Source: Catellicoccus marimammalium
GTDB lineage: Bacteria; Bacillota; Bacilli; Lactobacillales; Catellicoccaceae
Assembly: GCF_965139335.1 (NCBI RefSeq)
Contig: NZ_CBCSEL010000001.1
Direction: 5' to 3' (one strand)
DNA length: 64,000 nucleotides
Part shown: piece by piece, positions 1 through 7,733 of the stretch
Layout: each line of letters opens with the position of its first letter
How positions within the stretch are numbered: the stretch's first letter is position 1
Translations under genes and position numbers: made by a program
The notes under the pieces: generated by a model
Seen by the model: the letters and a program-made list of their open reading frames with translations, nothing else
The model's database searches: none
Told to the model about the DNA's origin: nothing

Positions 1-173
1 TAAAAGAAACTTTAGATATGCCTTCACACTTTACAGATACAAAAGTTACAGAAGACGAGTTTGTAAATAGCATTGACATGATGTCTACTTCAGCAATGGA
101 AGACCCATGTATGTTAACAAATCCACGTGCTTTAACAAAAGATAGTGTTGTTTCTATCTTAAATAACTTAAAA
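1..173 (+). CDS. 3' end of a probable iron-containing alcohol dehydrogenase (partial)
   Basis: The window opens inside a plus-strand gene whose frame starts at base 3 and ends at the TAA at 171-173, giving 56 C-terminal residues. The segment with AMEDPCMLTNPR followed by a short helix resembles the C-terminus of group III (iron-dependent) alcohol dehydrogenases, where a D-x-C-x-x-x-N-P-R element precedes the last helix. The metal- and nucleotide-binding domains lie outside the window, so the substrate cannot be judged. A strong terminator follows at 228-257. The family call rests on this tail alone and is moderate. Confidence 0.55.
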
Positions 174-227
174 TAATTCAATCTATAAGATCTTTCTAGA
201 ATATCTTTTCATTTCGAAAAACCTCTG

Positions 228-257
228 AAACCTAGGATCTCTATCCTAGGTTTTTTT
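228..257 (+). terminator. Rho-independent terminator of the partial dehydrogenase
   Basis: Inverted repeat AAACCTAGGAT (228-238) / ATCCTAGGTTT (243-253) with a 4-base loop, followed by a T run. Confidence 0.9.
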
Positions 258-285
258 ATAAAATAAATAAAAATACATACTGACA

Positions 286-316
286 AAAAAAGAGGTTTTA
301 CAGAAAAAAGAGGTTT
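286..316 (+). repeat. Direct repeat upstream of the HxlR regulator gene
   Basis: AAAAAAGAGGTTT occurs at 286-298 and again at 304-316, an 18-base period, just upstream of a -10-like TACAAT (328-333) and the regulator start at 354. Tandem half-sites in this position are typical operator geometry; binding by the adjacent regulator is inferred. Confidence 0.4.
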
Positions 317-353
317 GATACTTATGATACAATAAAAGAGGAGATGATGAAGT

Positions 354-719
354 ATGTACTTATATAAAGATAGGGGATTTTATAATCCAAAAGATTTAGC
401 AATTTCAGTAATTGGAGGGAAATGGAAAATTCCTATTGTTTGGCATTTATTACATTATGAACCACTACGTCTAAGTGAACTAAATAAATACATGCCTCAA
501 GTTACACAACGAATGTTAATTCGTCAATTACGTGAATTAGAAGAAGATGGGATTATTGAACGCACCGTTTATCCTGTTGTTCCACCCAAAGTAGAATATC
601 ATTTAACAGAAATTGGTCATGATTTAGCTCCGGTAGTAGATGCAATTTGCGACTGGGGAGAAGAATTTGTTAAAAAGAATGAATTGGAAGAAGTAGATGA
701 GCTACCTCCTGTTTTTTAG
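354..719 (+). CDS. HxlR-family winged-helix transcriptional regulator
   Basis: A 121-residue single-domain DNA-binding protein of the HxlR (MarR-like) family. It shows the family hallmarks: the opening GGKWKIPIVWHLL, then LSELNKYMPQVTQRMLIRQLRELEEDGII (recognition helix and start of the wing), and a Y-x-LTEIG strand in the wing. HxlR proteins act as dimers and often sense aldehydes, quinones or thiol-reactive compounds. No cysteine sits near the N-terminus (the only one, in AICDWGE, lies in the C-terminal helix), so a simple N-terminal thiol switch is not obvious. The start follows a gaggag ribosome site. It is monocistronic, bounded by terminators, and has a direct repeat in its promoter region. 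Confidence 0.9.
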   Translation: MYLYKDRGFYNPKDLAISVIGGKWKIPIVWHLLHYEPLRLSELNKYMPQVTQRMLIRQLRELEEDGIIERTVYPVVPPKVEYHLTEIGHDLAPVVDAICDWGEEFVKKNELEEVDELPPVF

Positions 720-728
720 AATAAAAAT

Positions 729-760
729 AAAAAGAAGCAATTGTAAAATTGCTTCTTTTT
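729..760. terminator. Bidirectional terminator
   Basis: AAAAAGAAGCAATT (729-742) / AATTGCTTCTTTTT (747-760), flanked by A and T runs. It serves both the HxlR gene and the convergent hydrolase gene. Confidence 0.9.
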
Positions 761-762
761 GT

Positions 763-1689
763 TTATTTTTGTCCTTGTTCATGAATGAAATGAATTATAT
801 CTTTGATTACTAAAGGAGCAATTTCTTCATTTAAAATCTCATGGCGAGCATCAGGATATAATTTAGAAACGACATAATCTTTTTTGGCTTTGGTTAAGCG
901 ACGCTCTACCTCTAAAACACCTTTGCCATAATTTCCTACAGGATCATCAATACCACTCATCAAGAAAATAGGAATATTTTTTGTACTAGCAAATACTTCT
1001 TTGCGGTTGCAAAAATAAAGAAGTTTAAATAAAGTGAAAAAGCCATTATTGGTAAAAGTAAATCCTAGTTTAGGATTGGCATCATATTCTGCAACATTTT
1101 TTTCATTATGACTCAACCAGTGATTTTTTGATTGAAAGGTTTCATCATCAATAAATAAACGATAAGCACCGAAAGATAAAGTATCCATAATTGGATTAAT
1201 ATATTTAGGATGTAAGTGAGCAATTTTTTTCGCTGTTGGTAAAATAAGTTCTACTTCTTTTCTTGGCCCACTAGTTCCCATAATAATTGCAAATTGATAG
1301 AAGTTTTGGCGAATTAATGCAATACGAGTGATAAAAGAACCCATACTATGAGCAAAAATACCAAAAGGAAGGTCTTCGGCTAAAGAAGCACCAATTTGTC
1401 CAATTTTTAAGACGTCTTCCACTAAAACTTCTTCGGCTTTTTCTGAGGTAAAATAGCCAAAAAGTTCATTAGAAAGAATTGCTGTATTGCCATGACCAAG
1501 GTGATCGTGAGCAACTACAGAGATGTGTGCTTGATTTAATTCTTCGATAAAAGGTTCATAGCGCTCTGTCCATTCTGCCATACCATGAACTAATTGTAGT
1601 AAAAAACGAGGTTCTTTTGCTGGATAATAATATCCTTGCAATGTATGGATGCCATCTTGAGATGGACAAGTAAATGTTAATTTTTGCAT
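763..1689 (-). CDS. Alpha/beta hydrolase, lysophospholipase / monoacylglycerol lipase-like
   Basis: A 308-residue cytosolic alpha/beta hydrolase of the serine aminopeptidase S33 (Hydrolase_4) type. Visible landmarks are the oxyanion-hole strand LVHGMAEWTERY (about 34-45), AHDHLGHGNT (about 60-69), the nucleophile elbow AHSMGS (serine near 115, an A replacing the usual G), and the histidine in DARHEILNE near the C-terminus. The likely acid is Asp in SGIDDPVGN. Related proteins cleave monoacylglycerols or lysophospholipids; the substrate cannot be fixed from sequence. The start follows a GAGAGGA ribosome site. It is monocistronic and convergent with the HxlR gene. Confidence 0.85.
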   Translation of the reverse strand: MQKLTFTCPSQDGIHTLQGYYYPAKEPRFLLQLVHGMAEWTERYEPFIEELNQAHISVVAHDHLGHGNTAILSNELFGYFTSEKAEEVLVEDVLKIGQIGASLAEDLPFGIFAHSMGSFITRIALIRQNFYQFAIIMGTSGPRKEVELILPTAKKIAHLHPKYINPIMDTLSFGAYRLFIDDETFQSKNHWLSHNEKNVAEYDANPKLGFTFTNNGFFTLFKLLYFCNRKEVFASTKNIPIFLMSGIDDPVGNYGKGVLEVERRLTKAKKDYVVSKLYPDARHEILNEEIAPLVIKDIIHFIHEQGQK

Positions 1690-1764
1690 AGTTTATCCTC
1701 TCTTTTTCCATTCTTTCCTTCATTTTAGCAAAAAAGAAAAAGAATTCTCAAATAGAAAGAGGTA

Positions 1765-1794
1765 TTGGAGAAGGTTCTTAATTTTTGGTAAAAT
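1765..1794 (+). promoter_or_regulatory. Candidate sigma-A promoter of the galT-like/tsaBD unit
   Basis: TTGGAG (1765-1770) and TAAAAT (1789-1794) separated by 18 bases, 35 bases upstream of the ATG at 1830. Confidence 0.55.
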
Positions 1795-1829
1795 AAATAG
1801 TAATCATTGATGTAGAAAGAAGGATTCAT

Positions 1830-3077
1830 ATGACGTTAGGAAAATATGTATACCGTTTAGCCACTCTAGCGATTGAAAATGGAGGGTGGATGGAACTAGA
1901 TCGTCTATATTTACAAAATCAAATTTTAAGTGAAATTGGTGTGACTACTCCTGTTTCTTTTGAAAAAGGATGCGAATTAGAAGCTTCTGAAATTATTGAT
2001 GTTTTAGTAGAAGAAGCAAGAAAACACGAAAAAATTCATCATGCCAAAGAAGAAGTAGAATTACGTGGAAAATTATATGATCTATTAACTCCACCTCCTG
2101 CGGTATTTAATGCGTATTTCAGTCAACTTTACGATAAAGATCCAGAACGAGCATTTCAATATTTAGAAAAAATTAGTTATGAAAATCAAACGCTAAAAGA
2201 AAAAGCAGAACCTAAATATTTAGAAACACAATTAGGACAATTAATGTACACAAAAACGAATGGAACTTATGAAGAAAACATTCCGACAGAAAATGCAAAA
2301 TATCCTCGTTGTGGACTTTGTTTTGAAAATGAAGGCTATAATGTAAATGGAGGAGCTCCTTTCCGTTATATTCGAATGAATTTACAAGGAGAAAGTTTTG
2401 GATTACGTCTAGTGTCTTATCCACTATGGAATGAACATAGTTTATTTGTTGCTCAAGCGCATCAAACATTAATGCATAGTCGAAAAACAGTAGATCAATT
2501 ATTGCAACTGGCTTATCTTTTCCCTGGTCATTTTATTGCGTGTGATAGCGATCTTTTGGTGGATTCCTTACGTCCACAACATGTCGTTTATCAAGGAGGA
2601 AAAGATGACGTACCATTATTAATGCGTAAAGAAAAAGCAACGTTTACTTTACGAGGCTACGAAGAAGTCGATGTAGCGATTTTAGATTATCCATTAACAG
2701 TTTGTCGTTTACGAGCAAAAGAGGGAGCAACACTTTTAAACTTAGGGACAGAAATGATGCAACAATGGAGAACTTATGATTTAGAAAATAGCCCTGCTTT
2801 TAAAGAAAACGGTTCCTTAAACCATAGTGTCATGATGGTAGCACAAAAAGAAGAAGAAATGATGAGTTTATACTTATGCTTTTTAGCTAGTGATACTCCT
2901 TATGCGCTACATTTAGCTCAAGGATTAGGAGTTGCTGCAATTCATGGTAGTTTAATTCAAGAAGAAATGAATGAATTGCGTATGGCATTAGAAAACAGTG
3001 ATCCATTCCAACAAAATCCACGTTGGATTGATGAATGGATGCAACACTTGGATAATCGTTTAGAAAGAGGAGAATAG
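1830..3077 (+). CDS. Class II GalT homologue (hexose-1-phosphate uridylyltransferase family), probably catalytically altered
   Basis: 415 residues, shorter than the usual ~490 of Firmicutes GalT. Family likeness is clear along the length: an N-terminal helix with ELDRLYLQNQIL, the metal-site motif YPRCGLCFENEGY (about 152-164), YPLWNEHS (about 200), FPGHFIACDSDL (about 232-243), and VAILDYPLTVCRL (about 287-299). At the active site, class II enzymes normally read H-D-H-F-Q-G-G; here it is H-V-V-Y-Q-G-G near residue 256, so the second histidine, equivalent to the uridylylated nucleophile, is valine. It is the first gene of the tsaB-rimI-tsaD unit, one base before tsaB, and no galactose genes are nearby. 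It may be a non-enzymatic or repurposed paralogue. Family call firm, function unknown. Confidence 0.8.
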   Translation: MTLGKYVYRLATLAIENGGWMELDRLYLQNQILSEIGVTTPVSFEKGCELEASEIIDVLVEEARKHEKIHHAKEEVELRGKLYDLLTPPPAVFNAYFSQLYDKDPERAFQYLEKISYENQTLKEKAEPKYLETQLGQLMYTKTNGTYEENIPTENAKYPRCGLCFENEGYNVNGGAPFRYIRMNLQGESFGLRLVSYPLWNEHSLFVAQAHQTLMHSRKTVDQLLQLAYLFPGHFIACDSDLLVDSLRPQHVVYQGGKDDVPLLMRKEKATFTLRGYEEVDVAILDYPLTVCRLRAKEGATLLNLGTEMMQQWRTYDLENSPAFKENGSLNHSVMMVAQKEEEMMSLYLCFLASDTPYALHLAQGLGVAAIHGSLIQEEMNELRMALENSDPFQQNPRWIDEWMQHLDNRLERGE

Positions 3078-3078
3078 A

Positions 3079-3798
3079 ATGAAAGAATTATGTTTAGATA
3101 CGGCCAATCAAACTCTGGGGGTGGCCTTTTTAGAAGAAGGAAAACCACAATGGATTGTCCAACGATTCCAACAAAAAAATCATAGCATTGCTCTAATGCC
3201 AGCGATTGAAGATGGAATGAAAGAATTACAATGGGAACCCAAAGATCTTGACCGTATTTACGTCTCTTATGGACCTGGTTCTTATACTGGTGTTCGAATT
3301 GGTGTGACTACCGCAAAAACAATGGCTTATGCTTTACAATGTCCATTATGCTTGGTTTCTTCTTTGGCGATTATGGCAGCTTCTGCGCCTAAAGGAATTG
3401 TAGTACCGATGATTAACGCTCGTCGCCAACACGTATATGCTGGAATTTATGAATGGGATGGAGAAAAAGTCGTTTCTTTACATGAAGATGGATATTTTTC
3501 TTTAGAAGAAATGATTGATCGTGCGAGTGCCTTTGAAGAAGTGATTTTCACAGGAGATGCAAAAGATTTTAAAGAAGAGATTTTAGCACAAATCCCAGAA
3601 GCAAAAATTCAAGAAGGGTGGATTGATTCTGCTCCAAATCCATATGGAATGGTATTTTGTCCTTATGAAGAGGTGAGTGGAGAAGCCATTCATACGGTTG
3701 TTCCTAACTATTTAAAACGTGTAGAAGCAGAAGAAAATTGGTTAAAAGAACATGGAACTCAAATTGAAGAAACAAACTATGTGGAACGCACGAAATAA
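3079..3798 (+). CDS. tsaB: tRNA threonylcarbamoyladenosine biosynthesis protein TsaB
   Basis: A 239-residue ASKHA-fold protein that partners TsaD and TsaE in making t6A37 on ANN-decoding tRNAs. It starts with the degenerate ATP-site strand LCLDTANQTLGVAFL and carries the diagnostic YGPGSYTGVRIGVTTAKTMA block (about 64-83), followed by the dimerisation region. It lacks TsaD's HxxxH metal site, as TsaB should. The start follows AGGAG with good spacing, one base after the GalT-like gene. It is followed by two acetyltransferase genes and tsaD, the common Lactobacillales order. Confidence 0.95.
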   Translation: MKELCLDTANQTLGVAFLEEGKPQWIVQRFQQKNHSIALMPAIEDGMKELQWEPKDLDRIYVSYGPGSYTGVRIGVTTAKTMAYALQCPLCLVSSLAIMAASAPKGIVVPMINARRQHVYAGIYEWDGEKVVSLHEDGYFSLEEMIDRASAFEEVIFTGDAKDFKEEILAQIPEAKIQEGWIDSAPNPYGMVFCPYEEVSGEAIHTVVPNYLKRVEAEENWLKEHGTQIEETNYVERTK

Positions 3799-4279
3799 AT
3801 CTTTTCCTCGAGTATTACATAAAAAAGAAAATCCAATTTTAATTCGTTCAGCAGAAGAAACAGACATTCCTCGTTTGATGGCGATTGAAAGAGCGATTTA
3901 TCAATATCGGTTACAATGGACAAAAGCGACGTTTGAACGAGAATTAAGAAGTGATATTCCTCACCTTTATTTAGTAGTGGAATGGGATGGAGAAGTTGTC
4001 GGATTTATCGGTGCACGTTTTTATGAGGCACGAGGTCATATTACAAATTTAGCGATTCATCCTGAATACCAAAGAAGAGGATTAGCACATTTGTTAATTC
4101 AACGCGTAGAGCGAAAAGCAAAGTTTTACCATTGTAAGAAATTAAGTCTGCAAGTTCGGACAAGTAATATGCTTGCCCAAAAGTTATATCGCTCTTTAGG
4201 TTTTCGTTCTCGTCGTTATTTATATCATTATTATGAAGATAATGGTGAAAATGCGATTTATATGGAGAAAAAATTGTGA
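3779..4279 (+). CDS. rimI: GNAT N-acetyltransferase, RimI (ribosomal protein S18 alanine acetyltransferase)
   Basis: 166 residues from the ATG at 3779, overlapping tsaB by 20 bases; an in-frame ATG at 3752 would add nine residues but has no better ribosome site. The N-terminal MWN start followed by a short linker is common for RimI of this order. GNAT signatures are visible: strand IRSAEETDIPRLMAIERAIY, the ITNLAIHPEYQRRGLAHLLI acetyl-CoA loop (R/Q-x-x-G-x-A), and the SLQVRTSNMLAQKLYRSLGF helix-strand. RimI acetylates the N-terminus of S18; its linkage with tsaB/tsaD is long conserved. Confidence 0.88.
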   Translation: MWNARNKSFPRVLHKKENPILIRSAEETDIPRLMAIERAIYQYRLQWTKATFERELRSDIPHLYLVVEWDGEVVGFIGARFYEARGHITNLAIHPEYQRRGLAHLLIQRVERKAKFYHCKKLSLQVRTSNMLAQKLYRSLGFRSRRYLYHYYEDNGENAIYMEKKL

Positions 4280-4704
4280 AGTTACAAGAATTACAAAAAA
4301 AAGACATTCCTTTGATTCAAAAGATTGCGGCTCGTGCTTATGAAGAAGATCCTTGGACAACCGCTCAATATGAGTCTGATTTTTCGAATGAATATACACA
4401 TTTTTTAGGGGTTTATGATAAAGAATGTGTGGGCTATATTCATTATCAAGTGCTTGCTCAAGAAGGAGAAATTTTAAACTTAGCTGTAGATCCAAAAGCA
4501 CAAGGAAAAAACTTAGGCTCTCTTTTAATTGAAGCAATGTGGCAAAAAGAAGAAATGCAACGCTGTTTTTTAGAAGTTCGTTTGAGTAACAAAAAAGCAC
4601 AAGCAGTGTATCAAAAGCAGGGATTCCAAAAGATTGGAACTAGGAAAAATTATTATCAAAATCCAAAAGAAGATGCGATTTTGATGGAAAGGGAAAGAAA
4701 TTAG
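4276..4704 (+). CDS. Second RimI-like GNAT N-acetyltransferase
   Basis: 142 residues from a GTG that overlaps the previous stop as GTGA, so it is translationally coupled. The GNAT core is complete: LQELQKKDIPLIQKIAARAY, the acetyl-CoA loop LNLAVDPKAQGKNLGSLLI, and LEVRLSNKKAQAVYQKQGF. It is similar in length and architecture to the preceding RimI but clearly diverged. It may share S18 acetylation, act on another N-terminus, or be a generic acetyltransferase. Two tandem GNAT genes between tsaB and tsaD are seen in several Lactobacillales; which one is the true RimI cannot be settled here. Confidence 0.85.
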   Translation: MKLQELQKKDIPLIQKIAARAYEEDPWTTAQYESDFSNEYTHFLGVYDKECVGYIHYQVLAQEGEILNLAVDPKAQGKNLGSLLIEAMWQKEEMQRCFLEVRLSNKKAQAVYQKQGFQKIGTRKNYYQNPKEDAILMERERN

Positions 4705-5751
4705 ATGGAAGAAAAAGAAGATGTACTCATTTTAGCAGTAGAAAGTAGCTGTGATGAAACCAGTGTTGCTGTGGTAAAGAATGGAAATGAAATTTTATCT
4801 AACATTATTGCAACACAGATTAAATCTCACCAACGCTTTGGTGGAGTTGTTCCAGAAATTGCTAGTCGTCATCATGTGGAACAAATTACCTATTGTATCG
4901 AGGCTGCTTTAGAAGAGGCAAAAGTAGCACCCAAAGACTTAACGGCTGTAGCAGTGACTTATGGCCCAGGATTGGTAGGAGCTTTATTAATCGGATTAAG
5001 TGCAGCTAAAGCGTTCTCTTTTGCACATCAATTACCATTATTAAAGGTAAATCATATGGCAGGACATATTTATGCTGCTCAATTTGTAGAACCTTTAGAA
5101 TTTCCATTAATGGCTCTAGTAGTTAGTGGTGGACATACAGAACTTGTTTATATGAAAGAAGATGGTTCTTTTGAAATTATTGGAGAAACAAGAGATGATG
5201 CCGCTGGAGAAGCTTATGATAAAGTAGGACGAGTATTAGGATTGCCTTATCCAAGTGGAAAATGGATTGATGAATTAGCTCATGAAGGAAAAGATACGTT
5301 TGACTTCCCACGCGCGATGTTAAAAGAGGATCATTTAGACTTTAGTTTTAGTGGTCTTAAGAGTGCGTTTATTAATACGGTTCATAATGCAGAACAACGT
5401 GGAGAAGAATTGAATAAAGCAGATTTAGCAGCAAGTTTCCAAGCTGCGGTTGTCGATGTATTAGTAGAAAAAACGATTCGTGCTTGTAAAGAATATCCGG
5501 TAAAACAATTGGTAGTAGCAGGAGGAGTGGCAGCTAACCAAGGATTACGTGAAGCATTAGCGACCCGCTTTACAAAAGAATTTCCAGAAGTAGAAATTGT
5601 CATTCCACCTTTACGTTTATGTGGAGATAATGCTGCAATGATTGGTGCTTATGCCTATACTGCCTTACAAAAAGGAGAATGGGCGGATGGTCAATTGAAT
5701 GCGAAACCAAGTTTATGTTTTGCTAGAAAAGAAAAAGAAGTAGATGAATAA
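4705..5751 (+). CDS. tsaD: tRNA N6-adenosine threonylcarbamoyltransferase TsaD
   Basis: 348 residues, full length for the Kae1/TsaD family. It transfers the threonylcarbamoyl group from TC-AMP to A37 of tRNA. Key elements: [12 protein letters not shown] (13-24), [18 protein letters not shown] (86-103), metal ligands H117 and H121 in [10 protein letters not shown], the phosphate loop [10 protein letters not shown] (139-148), and the C-terminal [12 protein letters not shown] with its metal-binding Asp. The start codon directly abuts the preceding stop. It is the last gene of the unit; the next gene is convergent and begins four bases after the stop. Confidence 0.97.
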   Translation: MEEKEDVLILAVESSCDETSVAVVKNGNEILSNIIATQIKSHQRFGGVVPEIASRHHVEQITYCIEAALEEAKVAPKDLTAVAVTYGPGLVGALLIGLSAAKAFSFAHQLPLLKVNHMAGHIYAAQFVEPLEFPLMALVVSGGHTELVYMKEDGSFEIIGETRDDAAGEAYDKVGRVLGLPYPSGKWIDELAHEGKDTFDFPRAMLKEDHLDFSFSGLKSAFINTVHNAEQRGEELNKADLAASFQAAVVDVLVEKTIRACKEYPVKQLVVAGGVAANQGLREALATRFTKEFPEVEIVIPPLRLCGDNAAMIGAYAYTALQKGEWADGQLNAKPSLCFARKEKEVDE

Positions 5752-5755
5752 AAAT

Positions 5756-6343
5756 CTACTTCTTTTTATTATTTTTGAAGATTTTTTGACGATTAATCAT
5801 TGCTCGATAAACCCAAAGGAGCAAGATATTAATGAAGTTAATCACTAAAGTTGCAATAGGGATTAATTGTCCCATGATTAGCGCAATAATGTTTAAAATA
5901 ATGGATTGGGTACAAATGATTTTTTGATTTTCCAATTCTTTGGCATCTGCATTGGATTTTCTTAGACATAAAATGAGTAATAAGTAAGCAATATTACTAA
6001 TCAATAGTACTAACCCATACAAAGTTTCAGGAGCTCGATAATATAATCCTTCAATTAGCCAAGAAGTAGAAAAAGGAATAAAAGAAAAGCTAAATAAACT
6101 TAAATTGTTATACCATAAAATATGAGAATTGATTTTTTTAACACAACGAAAAAGATTAAAATGATTGACCCAATAAGTTCCTAATACAAAAAAGCTAAAA
6201 CTATAAATTCCTAATGTAGGCAAAATTTTTAAAACTGCTGACCATTGAAAATCATGAACCGGTGCCTTAATTCCTAAAACCATCATTGTAATTAAAATTG
6301 CTAATACCGCATCTGTATAAGCCTCTAATCGTTCCTTGCGCAT
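5756..6343 (-). CDS. TMEM175-type (DUF1211) membrane protein
   Basis: 195 residues with about six hydrophobic segments. The opening RLEAYTDAVLAILITMMVL matches the signature first helix of the bacterial TMEM175/DUF1211 family, normally R-x-x-A-F-S-D-A-V-F-A-I; here Phe-Ser is Tyr-Thr. Bacterial members form tetrameric potassium-leak channels, with the gate lined by residues of this helix. The ATG at 6343 follows GAAAGGAG; a TTG one codon upstream lies in the spacer. The gene converges on tsaD with only four bases between stops and no clear terminator. Ion selectivity is not deducible. Confidence 0.82.
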   Translation of the reverse strand: MRKERLEAYTDAVLAILITMMVLGIKAPVHDFQWSAVLKILPTLGIYSFSFFVLGTYWVNHFNLFRCVKKINSHILWYNNLSLFSFSFIPFSTSWLIEGLYYRAPETLYGLVLLISNIAYLLLILCLRKSNADAKELENQKIICTQSIILNIIALIMGQLIPIATLVINFINILLLWVYRAMINRQKIFKNNKKK

Positions 6344-6411
6344 CAAAAACTCTCCTTTCTTTACTTGGTCATTCCTAGTATACTCTAAAATGGAAGAAAA
6401 GGAGGATGGAA

Positions 6412-6705
6412 ATGCAAGAAATCACAGTAAAAGAATTTTTAGCTCAATCGTTAGAAAATCCAAAAATCATTGATGTGCGAGAAATTGAAGAATACGAGGA
6501 AGGACATATGCCACAAGCTATGAACTATCCTCTAAGTGAAATCAATGATTGGGCAACTACGTTAGATAAAAACGAGCATTATTATTTAATTTGTCGTTCT
6601 GGCTATCGTTCTCATAATGCTGGTTTATTTTTAGAAGAAAAAGGCTATGAAGTAACGAATTTATTAGGTGGTATGTTAGAATATACAGAAATTAAACAAC
6701 ACTAG
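6412..6705 (+). CDS. Single-domain rhodanese-like sulfurtransferase
   Basis: 97 residues, one rhodanese domain. It shows IIDVREIEEYEEGHMPQAMNY (the DVR-x-x-x-E-(x)-GH-x-x-A motif) and the active-site loop CRSGYRS, whose cysteine would carry the persulfide. It is a small cytosolic sulfur carrier such as those feeding thiolation or cyanide/sulfide handling; the partner is unknown. The ATG at 6412 lies six bases after GGAGG; the upstream ATG at 6406 directly abuts that site and is unlikely. It is monocistronic: the rpsB promoter -35 starts on the base after its stop. Confidence 0.9.
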   Translation: MQEITVKEFLAQSLENPKIIDVREIEEYEEGHMPQAMNYPLSEINDWATTLDKNEHYYLICRSGYRSHNAGLFLEEKGYEVTNLLGGMLEYTEIKQH

Positions 6706-6734
6706 TTGCAAAACAAAATTGAGTTCGGTATAAT
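6706..6734 (+). promoter_or_regulatory. Strong sigma-A promoter of rpsB
   Basis: TTGCAA (6706-6711), a 17-base spacer and a perfect TATAAT (6729-6734). It begins immediately after the rhodanese stop codon. Confidence 0.85.
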
Positions 6735-6770
6735 GTTAAAGGATATATTCCAAATATACATTTATTATTG

Positions 6771-6830
6771 ATTGTGTGCAGGGTGCTAGTTTAGTCTGCA
6801 AGCAAGTTTGAGATAATAAAGAAGAATTTA
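6771..6830 (+). ncRNA. Structured rpsB 5' leader, possible S2 autoregulatory element
   Basis: The ~115-base leader contains stem TGCAG (6777-6781) / CTGCA (6796-6800). Its loop carries TGCT (6784-6787), complementary to AGCA immediately 3' of the stem (6801-6804), which would make an H-type pseudoknot. Autoregulation of rpsB by S2 through a structured, pseudoknotted leader is known in other bacteria; assignment here is inferred from position and pairing. Confidence 0.45.
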
Positions 6831-6854
6831 AACCAAATTGGAGGAAACAAAATT

Positions 6855-7637
6855 ATGGCAGTTATTTCAATGAAACAATTGTTAGAAGCAGGTGTACATT
6901 TTGGTCACCAAACACGCCGTTGGAACCCTAAAATGAAGAAATATATCTTCACAGAACGTAACGGTATTTACATCATCGACTTACAAAAAACAGTTCGCTT
7001 AGTAGATGATGCTTACAACTACATGAAAGAAATCGCAGAAGACGGAGGAATTGCTTTATTCGTTGGTACTAAAAAACAAGCGCAAGAAGCAATCGCTGAA
7101 GAAGCTATCCGTTCAGGTCAATACTATATTAACCATCGTTGGTTAGGTGGTACATTAACAAACTGGGATACAATTCAAAAACGTATCACTCGTTTGAAAA
7201 AAATCACTGAAATGGAAGAAGAAGGAATCTTCGAAGTATTACCTAAGAAAGAAGTAGCGAAATTAGTTAAAGAACGTGAAAAATTACAAAAATTCTTAGG
7301 CGGTATCGCTGATATGCCTCGTATTCCAGATGTATTATACATCGTTGACCCTCGTAAAGAACGTATCGCTGTTCAAGAAGCTCATAAATTGAACATCCCT
7401 ATCGTTGCGATGGTAGATACAAACTGTGATCCAGATGAAATCGATGTAGTGATTCCATCAAACGATGACGCTATCCGCGCAATCAAATTAATCACAGGTA
7501 AAATGGCTGATGCTTTCATCGAAGCTCGTCAAGGTGAAGATGATGTTGAAGTAATCGCTGAAGAAATGGTTGAAGTTGCAGAAGATGCAGACTCAATCGA
7601 AGAAATCGTTGAAGTTGTTGAAGGAAGCAACGAATAA
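6855..7637 (+). CDS. rpsB: 30S ribosomal protein S2
   Basis: 260 residues, standard for Firmicutes S2, with the typical opening [25 protein letters not shown] and central [20 protein letters not shown]. The C-terminal tail is strongly acidic (repeated Glu/Val), as in other lactic acid bacteria. S2 assembles late on the 30S and is needed for S1 binding in organisms with S1. The start follows TTGGAGG. It is the first gene of rpsB-tsf-pyrH-frr, behind a strong promoter and leader, with a hairpin separating it from tsf. Confidence 0.98.
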   Translation: MAVISMKQLLEAGVHFGHQTRRWNPKMKKYIFTERNGIYIIDLQKTVRLVDDAYNYMKEIAEDGGIALFVGTKKQAQEAIAEEAIRSGQYYINHRWLGGTLTNWDTIQKRITRLKKITEMEEEGIFEVLPKKEVAKLVKEREKLQKFLGGIADMPRIPDVLYIVDPRKERIAVQEAHKLNIPIVAMVDTNCDPDEIDVVIPSNDDAIRAIKLITGKMADAFIEARQGEDDVEVIAEEMVEVAEDADSIEEIVEVVEGSNE

Positions 7638-7657
7638 TTATTAATACAATAAAAGAG

Positions 7658-7692
7658 AAAGTCGTTTTGAGTTTTACTCGAGCGACTTTTTC
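7658..7692 (+). terminator. Terminator/attenuator between rpsB and tsf
   Basis: AAAGTCG (7658-7664) pairs with CGACTTT (7683-7689), with an inner GAG/CTC pairing and a T run. It probably lowers read-through from rpsB into tsf. Confidence 0.75.
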
Positions 7693-7733
7693 ATAGATGA
7701 AGAATAATCCACACCAATGAGGAGGAAATAAAA

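Noticed and set aside
2212..2469. Minus-strand open frame inside the galT-like gene
   Set aside because: It is antisense to a gene with clear family motifs, has no ribosome site, and its composition mirrors the sense codons.
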